A stretch of 57,840 nt of DNA from Bacteroidota bacterium (GTDB lineage Bacteria; Bacteroidota; Bacteroidia; Flavobacteriales_D; Sanyastnellaceae). The translations under genes were made by a program, and so were the position numbers. Location: contig VGFR01000003.1 of the NCBI GenBank assembly GCA_016868835.1, forward strand, positions 1 through 57,840, read 5' to 3'. Position 1 is the stretch's first letter. Each line of letters starts with the position of its first letter. Of this stretch, positions 1 to 9,058 are shown piece by piece. The notes below the pieces were generated by a model, which searched no databases, had not been told where the DNA came from, and saw only the letters and a program-made list of their open reading frames with translations.

Positions 1-1
1 G

Positions 2-607
2 AAACTTTTAGAAGGCGCAGTGGTGAGCGTACCACCGCAAGGCGGACGCAAGCACCCCGAACAAAAAATGATTCAAATTGATACCAAAAATATTCTGTTT
101 ATTTGTGGAGGGGCTTTTGACGGTATTGATAAACACATTGAGAGAAGAATGAATACAGCTTCCATTGGTTTTAGAAGCGCCTTGTCTCAAGAAGAAGTGC
201 AAAGTTGGCTTCAGTTTATTTCTCCAGCCGATTTAAAACAGTTTGGTTTGATACCAGAGTTAATTGGACGCTTTCCGGTATTAACATTTTTGAATCCACT
301 CAATGCTACAGCCTTAAGACGAATTTTAACGGAGCCTAAAAACGCATTGGTACGTCAGTACATGCGTTTATTTGAAATGGATGGTGTAAAGCTTTCTTTT
401 GATAAGCAAGTACTTGATTTCATTGTTGAACAAGCCATGGAATACCAACTGGGCGCACGTGGACTGCGCTCCATTTGTGAAGCCATTTTGTTAGATGCCA
501 TGTTTGAAATTCCAAATAACAAAGATCAAAAAGAATTCAAGGTGACATTGACCTATGCAAAGGAGCAATTTGGGAAATCAAAAATCAGTAAATTGAAAGT
601 GGCTTAG
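2..607 (+). CDS. clpX: ATP-dependent Clp protease ATP-binding subunit ClpX, C-terminal part (5' end outside window)
   Basis: Open from window start; KLLEGAVVSVPPQGGRKHPEQ...NILFICGGAFDGID...RFPVLTFLNPL...GARGLRSICEAILLDAMFE is typical ClpX. Confidence 0.95.
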   Translation, partial: KLLEGAVVSVPPQGGRKHPEQKMIQIDTKNILFICGGAFDGIDKHIERRMNTASIGFRSALSQEEVQSWLQFISPADLKQFGLIPELIGRFPVLTFLNPLNATALRRILTEPKNALVRQYMRLFEMDGVKLSFDKQVLDFIVEQAMEYQLGARGLRSICEAILLDAMFEIPNNKDQKEFKVTLTYAKEQFGKSKISKLKVA

Positions 608-608
608 T

Positions 609-3224
609 ATGTCTGAAGAGAAGCAAGATGTGGTAGAAACCCCACTCATGAAACAATATAACGGAATTAAGGTGCAGTATCCCGATGCCTTGCTTTTGTT
701 TCGTGTTGGTGATTTTTACGAAACGTTTGGTTCCGACGCCGTTGAAGCCGCACGCATTCTTGGTATTACTTTGACAAAAAGGAAAAACGGCGCAGCTACA
801 TTTGTTGAGTTAGCGGGTTTCCCTCACCATGCGTTAGATACGTATTTGCCGAAATTGGTACGGGCTGGAAATAGAGTGGCTATCTGTGATCAGTTGGAAG
901 ACCCAAAACTCACGAAGAAAATAGTTAAACGCGGCATCACTGAACTAGTAACTCCCGGGGTGAGTTACAATGAAAAAACGTATGACAGCTCAAACAATCA
1001 GTTTTTAGCCGCGGTGGTCATGCGAAACAATTTAGCCGGTGTGAGTTTTTTAGATATTTCCACAGGGGAGTTTTATTTGGCAGAAGGATCATATCAACAT
1101 GTAGCGAAATTGTTACAAAGTTTTAGACCGAATGAGGTGTTGTTTCAAAAGCACACAGATCAAGCTTTTCGTGAGGCATTCGGAGATACCAAATACTTTA
1201 CTTTTCGTCTTGATGAATGGATTTTTTCATTAGACTATGCCGAAGAGGTGCTGCAAAAACAATTTGGAACCAAGTCGTTAAAAGGCTTCGGTGTAGATGA
1301 TTTAAAATTGGGTGTTATCGCAGCCGGAGCGGCAATGCACTATTTGAAAGATACCCAGCATGATAAAACCGCACACATACAAAAAATTGCTCGGTTAGAG
1401 CAAGACGCGTATATGTGGTTAGACCGATTCACCATTCGAAATTTAGAATTGGTGAATAGCCCGCACGATGAAAGCGCCACACTTTACCATGTGTTAAATC
1501 AGACGTGCACCCCCATGGGGGCGAGGTTGTTGAGGAGGTGGATTTTACTTCCACTTAAAGAAATTTCAGCCATTGAGAAAAGAAGCAATGCTGTAAAAAT
1601 CTTAACAGAGAATCAGGAGTTTTTGGCAGAACTGCGACTGCATTTGAACGGCCTTGGAGATACAGAAAGGCTGGCTTCCAAAGTGGCAACCTCGCGAATT
1701 AACCCAAGAGAACTAATGCAATTGGCGAAGGCAATGAACACCAGTAACGCCATTCAGCAATTGACAAAAGACAAAAACTTTCCTGCATTATTTCATTGGG
1801 TAAAAGATTTGGTAGAACTTGAACCTTGGGTGAATGAAATAATGAACACCTTAAATCCAGATGCTCCCATTGCTCTGAATAAAGGTGAGGTCATAGCAAA
1901 AGGGGTGAATGCAGAGCTCGATGAGTTAAGACAACTACAGCAAAATGGGAAAGATTTTTTACAAAAAATACAAGAAAGAGAAAGTGAAAGAACCGGAATT
2001 CCTTCACTGAAAATAGCTTTTAATAATGTCTTTGGCTATTATTTGGAAGTGCGCAACACGCACAAAGATAAAGTGCCACCCGAATGGATTCGCAAGCAAA
2101 CCGTAACGCAAGCAGAGCGATACATAACGCCAGAGTTGAAAGAATACGAAGCCAAAATTACCGGAGCCGAAGAACGCATTGCAATTGTAGAAGGTCAATT
2201 GTATGTTGAGCTCATAGCTCAAACCTTACAAAAACTCAAAGAAATTCAACAAAACGCTCGAGGTCTTGCGGAACTAGACGTACTGAATTCATTAGCCCAG
2301 GTAGCCATTTCGAACACCTATGTGCAACCGCAGTGGTCTTCAGAAAGCAGAATAGAAATTGAACAGGGAAGACACCCCGTCATAGAATTGAGATTACCAC
2401 CCAATGAGCCGTATGTTCCAAACAACATTGTTTTAGACGGAAAGGAACAACAAATTATGATGATTACCGGCCCGAATATGAGCGGTAAGTCTGCCGTATT
2501 GAGACAAACGGCACTCATTGTTATTATGGCTCAGCTCGGCTCTTTTGTACCCGCAAAAGCAGCTCGTCTTGGGGTTTTTGATAAAGTCTTTACTCGCGTT
2601 GGTGCATCAGATAATATGGCAGCAGGTGAGTCTACCTTCATGGTGGAAATGAATGAGACAGCAAGTATTTTGAATAATTTAAGTGATCGAAGTTTAATTC
2701 TACTTGATGAAATAGGAAGAGGAACTTCCACCTATGATGGTGTCTCCATTGCATGGGCAATAGCCGAATACATTCATGAGCAAAAGGAAATTCGACCTAA
2801 AACATTGTTTGCAACGCACTATCATGAGCTCAATGAAATGTCTGAACGCTTTAAACGAATAAAGAATTTTCATGTAAGCGTTTCAGAAAAAGGTGGAAAA
2901 ATAACATTTAAGCGAACGCTTCAAGAAGGTGGTAGCAATCATAGTTTTGGAATTCATGTGGCCCAATTGGCTGGTATGCCTAAGCAGGTTGTACAGAGAG
3001 CAGATCTAATTTTAAAGGATCTGGAATCACGCAGGGGAGAGTCTGAAACACCAACAAGACTCGAAAAAAGTACAGATGAAAAAATGCAACTGAGCTTTTT
3101 TCAGTTAGATGATCCAACCTTGGAAAGCGTTAGAGAAGAATTGAAACGCGTAGACGTAAATAATTTGACCCCAGTAGAGGCATTGTTGAAATTAAATGAG
3201 ATTAAAAAATTAGTGGGTCAATAA
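609..3224 (+). CDS. mutS: DNA mismatch repair protein MutS
   Basis: 871 aa; TPLMKQYNGIKVQYPDALLLFRVGDFYETF, Walker A GPNMSGKS, LILLDEIGRGTSTYDG. Confidence 0.98.
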   Translation: MSEEKQDVVETPLMKQYNGIKVQYPDALLLFRVGDFYETFGSDAVEAARILGITLTKRKNGAATFVELAGFPHHALDTYLPKLVRAGNRVAICDQLEDPKLTKKIVKRGITELVTPGVSYNEKTYDSSNNQFLAAVVMRNNLAGVSFLDISTGEFYLAEGSYQHVAKLLQSFRPNEVLFQKHTDQAFREAFGDTKYFTFRLDEWIFSLDYAEEVLQKQFGTKSLKGFGVDDLKLGVIAAGAAMHYLKDTQHDKTAHIQKIARLEQDAYMWLDRFTIRNLELVNSPHDESATLYHVLNQTCTPMGARLLRRWILLPLKEISAIEKRSNAVKILTENQEFLAELRLHLNGLGDTERLASKVATSRINPRELMQLAKAMNTSNAIQQLTKDKNFPALFHWVKDLVELEPWVNEIMNTLNPDAPIALNKGEVIAKGVNAELDELRQLQQNGKDFLQKIQERESERTGIPSLKIAFNNVFGYYLEVRNTHKDKVPPEWIRKQTVTQAERYITPELKEYEAKITGAEERIAIVEGQLYVELIAQTLQKLKEIQQNARGLAELDVLNSLAQVAISNTYVQPQWSSESRIEIEQGRHPVIELRLPPNEPYVPNNIVLDGKEQQIMMITGPNMSGKSAVLRQTALIVIMAQLGSFVPAKAARLGVFDKVFTRVGASDNMAAGESTFMVEMNETASILNNLSDRSLILLDEIGRGTSTYDGVSIAWAIAEYIHEQKEIRPKTLFATHYHELNEMSERFKRIKNFHVSVSEKGGKITFKRTLQEGGSNHSFGIHVAQLAGMPKQVVQRADLILKDLESRRGESETPTRLEKSTDEKMQLSFFQLDDPTLESVREELKRVDVNNLTPVEALLKLNEIKKLVGQ

Positions 3225-3228
3225 CCAT

Positions 3229-3236
3229 TATCTTTG
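3229..3236 (+). promoter_or_regulatory. Bacteroidota-type -7 element TATCTTTG upstream of the RicT-like gene
   Basis: Matches TAnnTTTG; lies 25 nt before ATG 3261 and overlaps the ORF-track start at 3234, supporting 3261 as the real start. Confidence 0.45.
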
Positions 3237-3260
3237 AATAAAGACAGAAAAAAAAATCGT

Positions 3261-4454
3261 ATGGGATGTTCAAGTTGTAGTTCGAAAGGAGGAGTGCCAG
3301 CCGGTTGTCAGAGTAACGGTTCATGTGGAACTTGCGGTTGTTCGCGAATGGAAGTGTTCGATTGGTTAGCAGGAGTGCCACTTCCAGAAGGTCAAAAACC
3401 TTTTGATGTTGCAGAATTGCGTTTTAAAAACGGACGTAAAGGCTATTACCGTAAAGGAGCCATGCACTTATATCAGGGCGATGTAGTAGTTGTTGAAGCA
3501 CAATCTGGATATGATGTTGGAGTGGTTTCATTAACAGGTGAGCTTGTTCGAATTCAAATGAATAAGCGCGATGTTAAAGACAACTATGAGCTGAAGAAAA
3601 TTCTTCGCAAGGCAGAGCAAGCAGACTTTGAAACGTGGCAAAATGCCCGGAAAGAAGAGCAAACCACCATGATTCGTGCTAGAGAAATTGTGCGTGAATT
3701 GGGTTTGAATATGAAATTAAGCGATGTTGAATTTCAAGGAGACAGAACGCGCGCAACATTTTACTACTCAGCGGAAGATCGCGTAGATTTCAGAGAGCTT
3801 ATTAAACGCTATGCCGATGCGTTTAAAGTTCGAATTGAAATGAGGCAAATTGGTCTACGTGTGGAAGCGGGAAGATTGGGCGGAATTGGTTCTTGTGGAA
3901 GAGAGTTGTGCTGCTCAAGTTGGTTAACTGATTTCAGAGCAGTTTCAACCAGCGCTGCGCGATACCAGCAGTTGTCATTGAATCCGGGAAAACTTGCAGG
4001 GCAGTGCGGAAAATTAAAGTGTTGTTTGAATTATGAATTGGATCAATACGTTGAGGCGGTTAAGAAATTGCCTCCCTCAAATGTGAAATTAAAATTGGCG
4101 AAGGGAGCTGCAATTCATTTTAAAACAGATATTTTCAACGGCGTGTTGTATTACAACATTGAAGGAGTATACGGAGAGCCGCCATTGGCTTTAGGTGCAG
4201 ATACCGTTCGCGATATCATTGAAAAAAATAAAAAAGGAATTGTAGTTGGAGAAGTTGTTTCCATTCAGCAGGACACAGAGCCTGTTGCAAAAACAGATTT
4301 TGCTGAGGTGGTTGGTCAAGATGATTTGCACCGCTTCGACAAGAAAAAGAAGCCAAATAAATCAGGAGGAAAAGGTGGAAAGCGCCCCTTTAGAAATAAA
4401 GGAAATAATCAAAACCCGAATCAATCCAATAACGCTGGAAACAAACCGAAATGA
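3261..4454 (+). CDS. PSP1-domain protein, RicT/YaaT-like, with Cys-rich N-terminus and basic Asn-rich tail
   Basis: MGCSSCSSKGG...CGTCGCSRM; GRLGGIGSCGRELCCSSWL and CGKLKCCLNYE motifs of the PSP1/YaaT family. Confidence 0.85.
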   Translation: MGCSSCSSKGGVPAGCQSNGSCGTCGCSRMEVFDWLAGVPLPEGQKPFDVAELRFKNGRKGYYRKGAMHLYQGDVVVVEAQSGYDVGVVSLTGELVRIQMNKRDVKDNYELKKILRKAEQADFETWQNARKEEQTTMIRAREIVRELGLNMKLSDVEFQGDRTRATFYYSAEDRVDFRELIKRYADAFKVRIEMRQIGLRVEAGRLGGIGSCGRELCCSSWLTDFRAVSTSAARYQQLSLNPGKLAGQCGKLKCCLNYELDQYVEAVKKLPPSNVKLKLAKGAAIHFKTDIFNGVLYYNIEGVYGEPPLALGADTVRDIIEKNKKGIVVGEVVSIQQDTEPVAKTDFAEVVGQDDLHRFDKKKKPNKSGGKGGKRPFRNKGNNQNPNQSNNAGNKPK

Positions 4455-4918
4455 AGCCTTTCTATTTAAGCATCTTTTTGTTATCTATACTCTTCTCATC
4501 GTGCGCAGACGAGGCGGTTTATGAGGGAAATAAGGTTGTTGAAAACGGAATTTGGGACAGTCAGAACGTCGCTGTATTTGAATTTGATATTATGGACACC
4601 GTTAATCTTCACGATTTCTTTTTAGATATTCGCAACGGAGAAGAATATGAATTCAGTAATTTGAATGTATTCATTGAAATGGAATTTCCAAATGGAAAGC
4701 TAGCGGTAGACACTTTAGAGTGTCCCATGGCAGATGAGTTGGGAAATTGGTACGGAAAAGGCGGTCTAGGTGATTTGTATGACAACCGAATTATTTACAA
4801 ATCGAAAAAACAATTTCCAATCGCAGGACATTATAAAGTAAGTATTCATCAGGGAATGCGCGTAAATCCGTTGCCAGGAATTTACGACATTGGCTTTCGT
4901 TTAGCGAAGTCGAAGTAA
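4451..4918 (+). CDS. gldH: Gliding motility lipoprotein GldH
   Basis: Lipobox LFSSCADEAVYE; position directly after a RicT-like gene as in other Bacteroidota; GldH-like length and WYGKGGLGDLYDN. Confidence 0.8.
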   Translation: MKPFYLSIFLLSILFSSCADEAVYEGNKVVENGIWDSQNVAVFEFDIMDTVNLHDFFLDIRNGEEYEFSNLNVFIEMEFPNGKLAVDTLECPMADELGNWYGKGGLGDLYDNRIIYKSKKQFPIAGHYKVSIHQGMRVNPLPGIYDIGFRLAKSK

Positions 4919-4921
4919 AAC

Positions 4922-5662
4922 CTATTTCAGATTTTTTTTGCTCCAAATGTTGTATTTCATAATACACCAAATGGCTCTAAATCCGTCTTTCCATCCAATT
5001 TTTTTACCTTCTTCGTATGTTCTTCCATAGTAAGAAATTCCAACCTCGTATATGCGAATGTTTGGAATACGTGAAAGCTTGGCGGTTACTTCTGGCTCGA
5101 AGCCAAAGCGTTTTTCTTTTAACAATAAACTTTTTGCAATGTCTGCACGTATCAGTTTGTAACAGGTTTCCATGTCTGTTAAATTCAAATTGGTGAACAT
5201 GTTACTTGCAAAAGTTAGCCATCCATTTCCAATGCTATGCCAGAAGAATAGAATGCGGTGGGGGTTTCCACCCATGAAGCGAGAACCGTACACAACATCG
5301 GCCCCTGCTTTAAATACCGGTTTAATAAGCACGTTAAATTCTTCTGGGTCATATTCCAAATCTGCATCTTGTACAATGACAAAATCGCCAGAGGCAATGT
5401 CAATGGCCTTGTGAATAGCAGCACCCTTTCCCTGATTTACAGGTTGAGAATAAAATTTAAAATCACGCTCTGGGTGATTGGCGATATACGTCTCTACAAC
5501 CTCAACTGTATTGTCCCGAGAAGCATCGTTAACAATGACAATCTCCATTTGAATGTTGTTCGGAAGAACTACTTCGCCAATTCTATCTAGAATATGATGA
5601 ATGGTAGCCCCCTCGTTGTATGCTGGAATTAATACAGAAAGTTTATTGAACGGATAATTCAT
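4922..5662 (-). CDS. Family 2 glycosyltransferase (dolichyl-phosphate mannosyltransferase-like)
   Basis: [61 protein letters not shown]. Confidence 0.92.
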   Translation of the reverse strand: MNYPFNKLSVLIPAYNEGATIHHILDRIGEVVLPNNIQMEIVIVNDASRDNTVEVVETYIANHPERDFKFYSQPVNQGKGAAIHKAIDIASGDFVIVQDADLEYDPEEFNVLIKPVFKAGADVVYGSRFMGGNPHRILFFWHSIGNGWLTFASNMFTNLNLTDMETCYKLIRADIAKSLLLKEKRFGFEPEVTAKLSRIPNIRIYEVGISYYGRTYEEGKKIGWKDGFRAIWCIMKYNIWSKKNLK

Positions 5663-5952
5663 TTTTGCTTAATCATTTTGGGAACACGAAAATAATACAT
5701 GTCTTTTGCAGGAGCATTGCTTAGTGCTTCCGCCTGGGAAATGGTTGATTTTACTTCATCTTCGCGAAGCACAGTGTTTGATGACGTCATAAACATGAGA
5801 GGCTCAGCACTCGTGGTATCAAGCTCTTTTAGCTTATCCACGAAAGCAATCATTTCATTTAGCCCCTTCACCATTTCGTTTTCTTCCTCATTGGTAAAAG
5901 AAAGCTTACTCAACTTCGCTAATTTTTGAACCGTGGCCTTATCTACTTCCAT
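5659..5952 (-). CDS. gatC: Asp/Glu-tRNA amidotransferase subunit GatC (ORF track extends start to 5973)
   Basis: [24 protein letters not shown]...[16 protein letters not shown]...LREDEV. Confidence 0.88.
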   Translation of the reverse strand: MEVDKATVQKLAKLSKLSFTNEEENEMVKGLNEMIAFVDKLKELDTTSAEPLMFMTSSNTVLREDEVKSTISQAEALSNAPAKDMYYFRVPKMIKQK

Positions 5953-6685
5953 TTGCGTTGAGCTCGAGTTCAATTATTTCTCGAACATGATTGCGCAAAG
6001 TTAATACATCTCTTGCTTTTTCAGTGTTGGGATAGATTGGCTCGTGTATAACCACTTCAACCACCTGAGGAGATGAAACTTGAAACAGTTTAGCGGGGTC
6101 TAAAAGAATCTTATAATTTGATTTGAAGGTGACAGGAACAATTGGAACCTGATTTTCAACAGCCACCTTGAAAGCACCATTCTTAAAAGGAAGCAGACTG
6201 GGCGCATGATCGGGAATGGTTCCTTCTGGATACATAGCTACAGGCATTCCGTTTCGCAAACTTTTGGCTACGCGGTCCATGGCTACCAAGGCCGCTTTCG
6301 TTTGTCCGCGTCGAATGGGGATGTCTTGCTTTCGGAAGAATAAATTGAACAGGGGCCACTGCAATAACTCACCCTTTCCTACAAAAAGAAAAGGCCTTTG
6401 AATAACTTCATACATGAAAACGGTGTCTAGGTAACTGCTGTGATTTGCAACAATAAGAAAAGCACCTTCAGGAAGTTTTGCTTTTTGATTGATTTGAATG
6501 GGACAGAAGATAAATTTTCGAATACAAGTACCCCACCAGCGCTTTAAAGGAAAAGCTCGCCAATGTCTTTCACGGTTCTTGTAAATCCAAACAAATGGGA
6601 TATAAAGTAGAATGAGACTGAACCAAAATACAAGCCCCATCCACAACTTGTAGAGGAGATACAAAGGACGAAATAGAAGGTTCAA
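5939..6685 (-). CDS. plsC: 1-acyl-sn-glycerol-3-phosphate acyltransferase (PlsC-like)
   Basis: NHSSYLDT (HX4D) and MYPEGTIPDHAPSLLPFKNGAFKVAVENQVPIVPV motifs. Confidence 0.92.
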   Translation of the reverse strand: MNLLFRPLYLLYKLWMGLVFWFSLILLYIPFVWIYKNRERHWRAFPLKRWWGTCIRKFIFCPIQINQKAKLPEGAFLIVANHSSYLDTVFMYEVIQRPFLFVGKGELLQWPLFNLFFRKQDIPIRRGQTKAALVAMDRVAKSLRNGMPVAMYPEGTIPDHAPSLLPFKNGAFKVAVENQVPIVPVTFKSNYKILLDPAKLFQVSSPQVVEVVIHEPIYPNTEKARDVLTLRNHVREIIELELNANGSR

Positions 6686-6724
6686 GGTTGATAGGTTCTT
6701 GTAGTGAAGTTATGAAAGCACAAG

Positions 6725-7705
6725 CTAAACTTCACTATAACCCAAATTTTTTCTTACCCTGCTTAAAGTAGCTTGAGCGGTAGAGCGAGCCTTTTCAGCG
6801 CCTTGAAGTAAAATTTGATTCAGCGTTGCCTTATCTTGGATGAGCTCAGTATAAGCTGCACGCTCTTTTGAGAAGCGATCTAAAATTAAACTCAGCAATT
6901 CCTTTTTAGCATGTCCCCAACCGTATCCGCCGGCCACGAGTTGCTTTTTCATTGTTGATGAAATCGTAGGACCGCCAATTAAATCAACCAAGGCACAAAT
7001 AGCGTTAGCGTTGGGGTCTTTTGGGTCTTCAAGTGCTGTTGCATCGGTTACAATCTGCTTGTTTATAACGTCTTTCAATGCTTTTTCAGGAAGGAAAATA
7101 TCTATGTAGTTTCCATAACTTTTGCTCATCTTTTGACCGTCTGTGCCTGGCACGTACATGGTTGCTTCATTCACTTTTGATTGAGGAAGAACAAAGGTTT
7201 CGCCCATCTGATGATTGAAAGCTGCGGCAATATCTCGTGTTATTTCTAAATGTTGCAGTTGATCTTTTCCCACAGGTACTTCTTCAGCATCATATAAGAT
7301 AATATCAGCAGCCATAAGAACAGGATAAGTAAAAAGCCCGGCATTCACATCTTTTAATCGGTCTGACTTGTCTTTGAAGCTATGCGCATTAGCTAACATG
7401 GGGAAGGGCGTAAAACAATTCAAATACCAAGTCAGCTCAGCAACTTCCGGCACATCACTTTGTCTATAAAACACGTTTTTATTCGCATCGAAACCACATG
7501 CTAGCCAAGCTGCGGCAACGCTATATGTGTTTTCTTTTAAGAGGTCAGCGTTTTTAATTTGAGTCAAGGTGTGAAAATTTGCTATAAAAAGGTATGCCTC
7601 ATTATTTGGCAAATTACTCATTTCTATTGCGGGTAAAATTGCACCTAAGATATTCCCCAAGTGTGGAGTTCCTGTACTCTGAATGCCTGTTAATACACGT
7701 GCCAT
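6725..7705 (-). CDS. trpS: Tryptophanyl-tRNA synthetase
   Basis: GIQSTGTPHLGNILGAI, DGQKMSKSYGNYID. Confidence 0.97.
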   Translation of the reverse strand: MARVLTGIQSTGTPHLGNILGAILPAIEMSNLPNNEAYLFIANFHTLTQIKNADLLKENTYSVAAAWLACGFDANKNVFYRQSDVPEVAELTWYLNCFTPFPMLANAHSFKDKSDRLKDVNAGLFTYPVLMAADIILYDAEEVPVGKDQLQHLEITRDIAAAFNHQMGETFVLPQSKVNEATMYVPGTDGQKMSKSYGNYIDIFLPEKALKDVINKQIVTDATALEDPKDPNANAICALVDLIGGPTISSTMKKQLVAGGYGWGHAKKELLSLILDRFSKERAAYTELIQDKATLNQILLQGAEKARSTAQATLSRVRKNLGYSEV

Positions 7706-7735
7706 AATTCTATTTTTCGATGTAAAGAAAGGTCA

Positions 7736-9052
7736 TTATTTGCTTTTTTCTTTATCGTATTTTTTCTTGTACAACAGATACATCTCAGTTTGCATGTTAC
7801 TTAATTCAATGCCTCTTCCGTTAATGTAGGCCAGTCGAAGTTGGTTGGTGGTAACATTTAATGCGTCACCATAAGAAACGAAAAGTGTTGCACTTTTTCC
7901 AACTTCGAGACTACCGAATTGGCTATCAACACCAAGTATTTTTGCTGCGTTAAGCGTAAGTGCTTTTACAGCTTCTTCGTAAGGAAGGCCATGGGCCACG
8001 GCGGTTCCAGCCATGAATGGAAGGTTCCGTGTTCCCATACGTTCCATGTCTCCTTCATTTTGAAAAGCAAATACAATTCCCGCATCATATAATTTTTTTG
8101 CAAGAGTGAATGAAGCATGTGGATCATCTTCATCAAGGGTGGCAAGGTCGTGCACGCGACGAAGCAGAACAGAAATATTTTCTTCTTTTAAAATTGATGC
8201 AGCAAGTGGAGCGTCATACCCTCCAACCAGCACCATTTTTACAATACCCATATTGCGCTTGAATTGAACAGCCTCGTGAATTGATTTTAATTCATCTGCG
8301 TGAACATAAAGTGTTTTGGATCCATCGAAGAGTCCTTTCATGGCTTCGAAGCGCATTTCAGTAAGCTCACCTTTAGGCGCTTTTGCGTATGCTTTTGCGT
8401 CTGTGAAAAACAATTCAATTTCTCTTTTTTGTTGTTCGTAGGTTTTCACTTTTGACACAAGCATTCTGCCTTTGTCATAGTGTCTGTGAATGACTTGAGG
8501 CCAGTTGAGATGAAGGCCGTCGTCTGCACGCACCACAGCGTCTTCCCAATTCCAGGCGTCGAATTGCATGATAGAGGAGGAACCAGAAATTATTCCGCCA
8601 CGCGGCGTTACTTGTCCAAGTAACACACCGTTTGAACGAACGGTGGGAATAATTTCGGAATCGGCATTATATGCAATAACCGAACGAACACTCGGTTTAA
8701 ATGTGCCCACTTCATACAAATCGTTCTGAGCACGAATTGCATCTATTTCAACCAAACCTAGTGAAGTATTTGGCGCAATGAATCCAGGGTATACGTGCTG
8801 ACCTTCAATCGGAATTACTTTGTCGAATTTGCTCACGTCTATGCGAGAAACAGTAGCGTCTGCAACCAATGTAATGACCCCCTTCTCAAAGGCAATGTAG
8901 GCATTTTCAATCACTGTTCCATTCCCCAAATGCGCATAGCAGTTGGTCAATAGAGTGGAGTTGCTTTGCGGTGGTGCAGGTGTTGGGCGGTGTTGTGCTT
9001 GAACAGCAACCGCTGAAAGCAATGCAAGTGAGATAACTATTTTTCTAATCAT
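7736..9052 (-). CDS. Secreted amidohydrolase-like protein with non-canonical active-site motif
   Basis: Signal peptide; amidohydrolase C-terminal pattern ALTLNAAKILGVDSQFGSLEVGKSATLFVSYGDAL; HxH replaced (YPGFIAPNTSLGL). Confidence 0.85.
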   Translation of the reverse strand: MIRKIVISLALLSAVAVQAQHRPTPAPPQSNSTLLTNCYAHLGNGTVIENAYIAFEKGVITLVADATVSRIDVSKFDKVIPIEGQHVYPGFIAPNTSLGLVEIDAIRAQNDLYEVGTFKPSVRSVIAYNADSEIIPTVRSNGVLLGQVTPRGGIISGSSSIMQFDAWNWEDAVVRADDGLHLNWPQVIHRHYDKGRMLVSKVKTYEQQKREIELFFTDAKAYAKAPKGELTEMRFEAMKGLFDGSKTLYVHADELKSIHEAVQFKRNMGIVKMVLVGGYDAPLAASILKEENISVLLRRVHDLATLDEDDPHASFTLAKKLYDAGIVFAFQNEGDMERMGTRNLPFMAGTAVAHGLPYEEAVKALTLNAAKILGVDSQFGSLEVGKSATLFVSYGDALNVTTNQLRLAYINGRGIELSNMQTEMYLLYKKKYDKEKSK

Positions 9053-9058
9053 TGTTTC

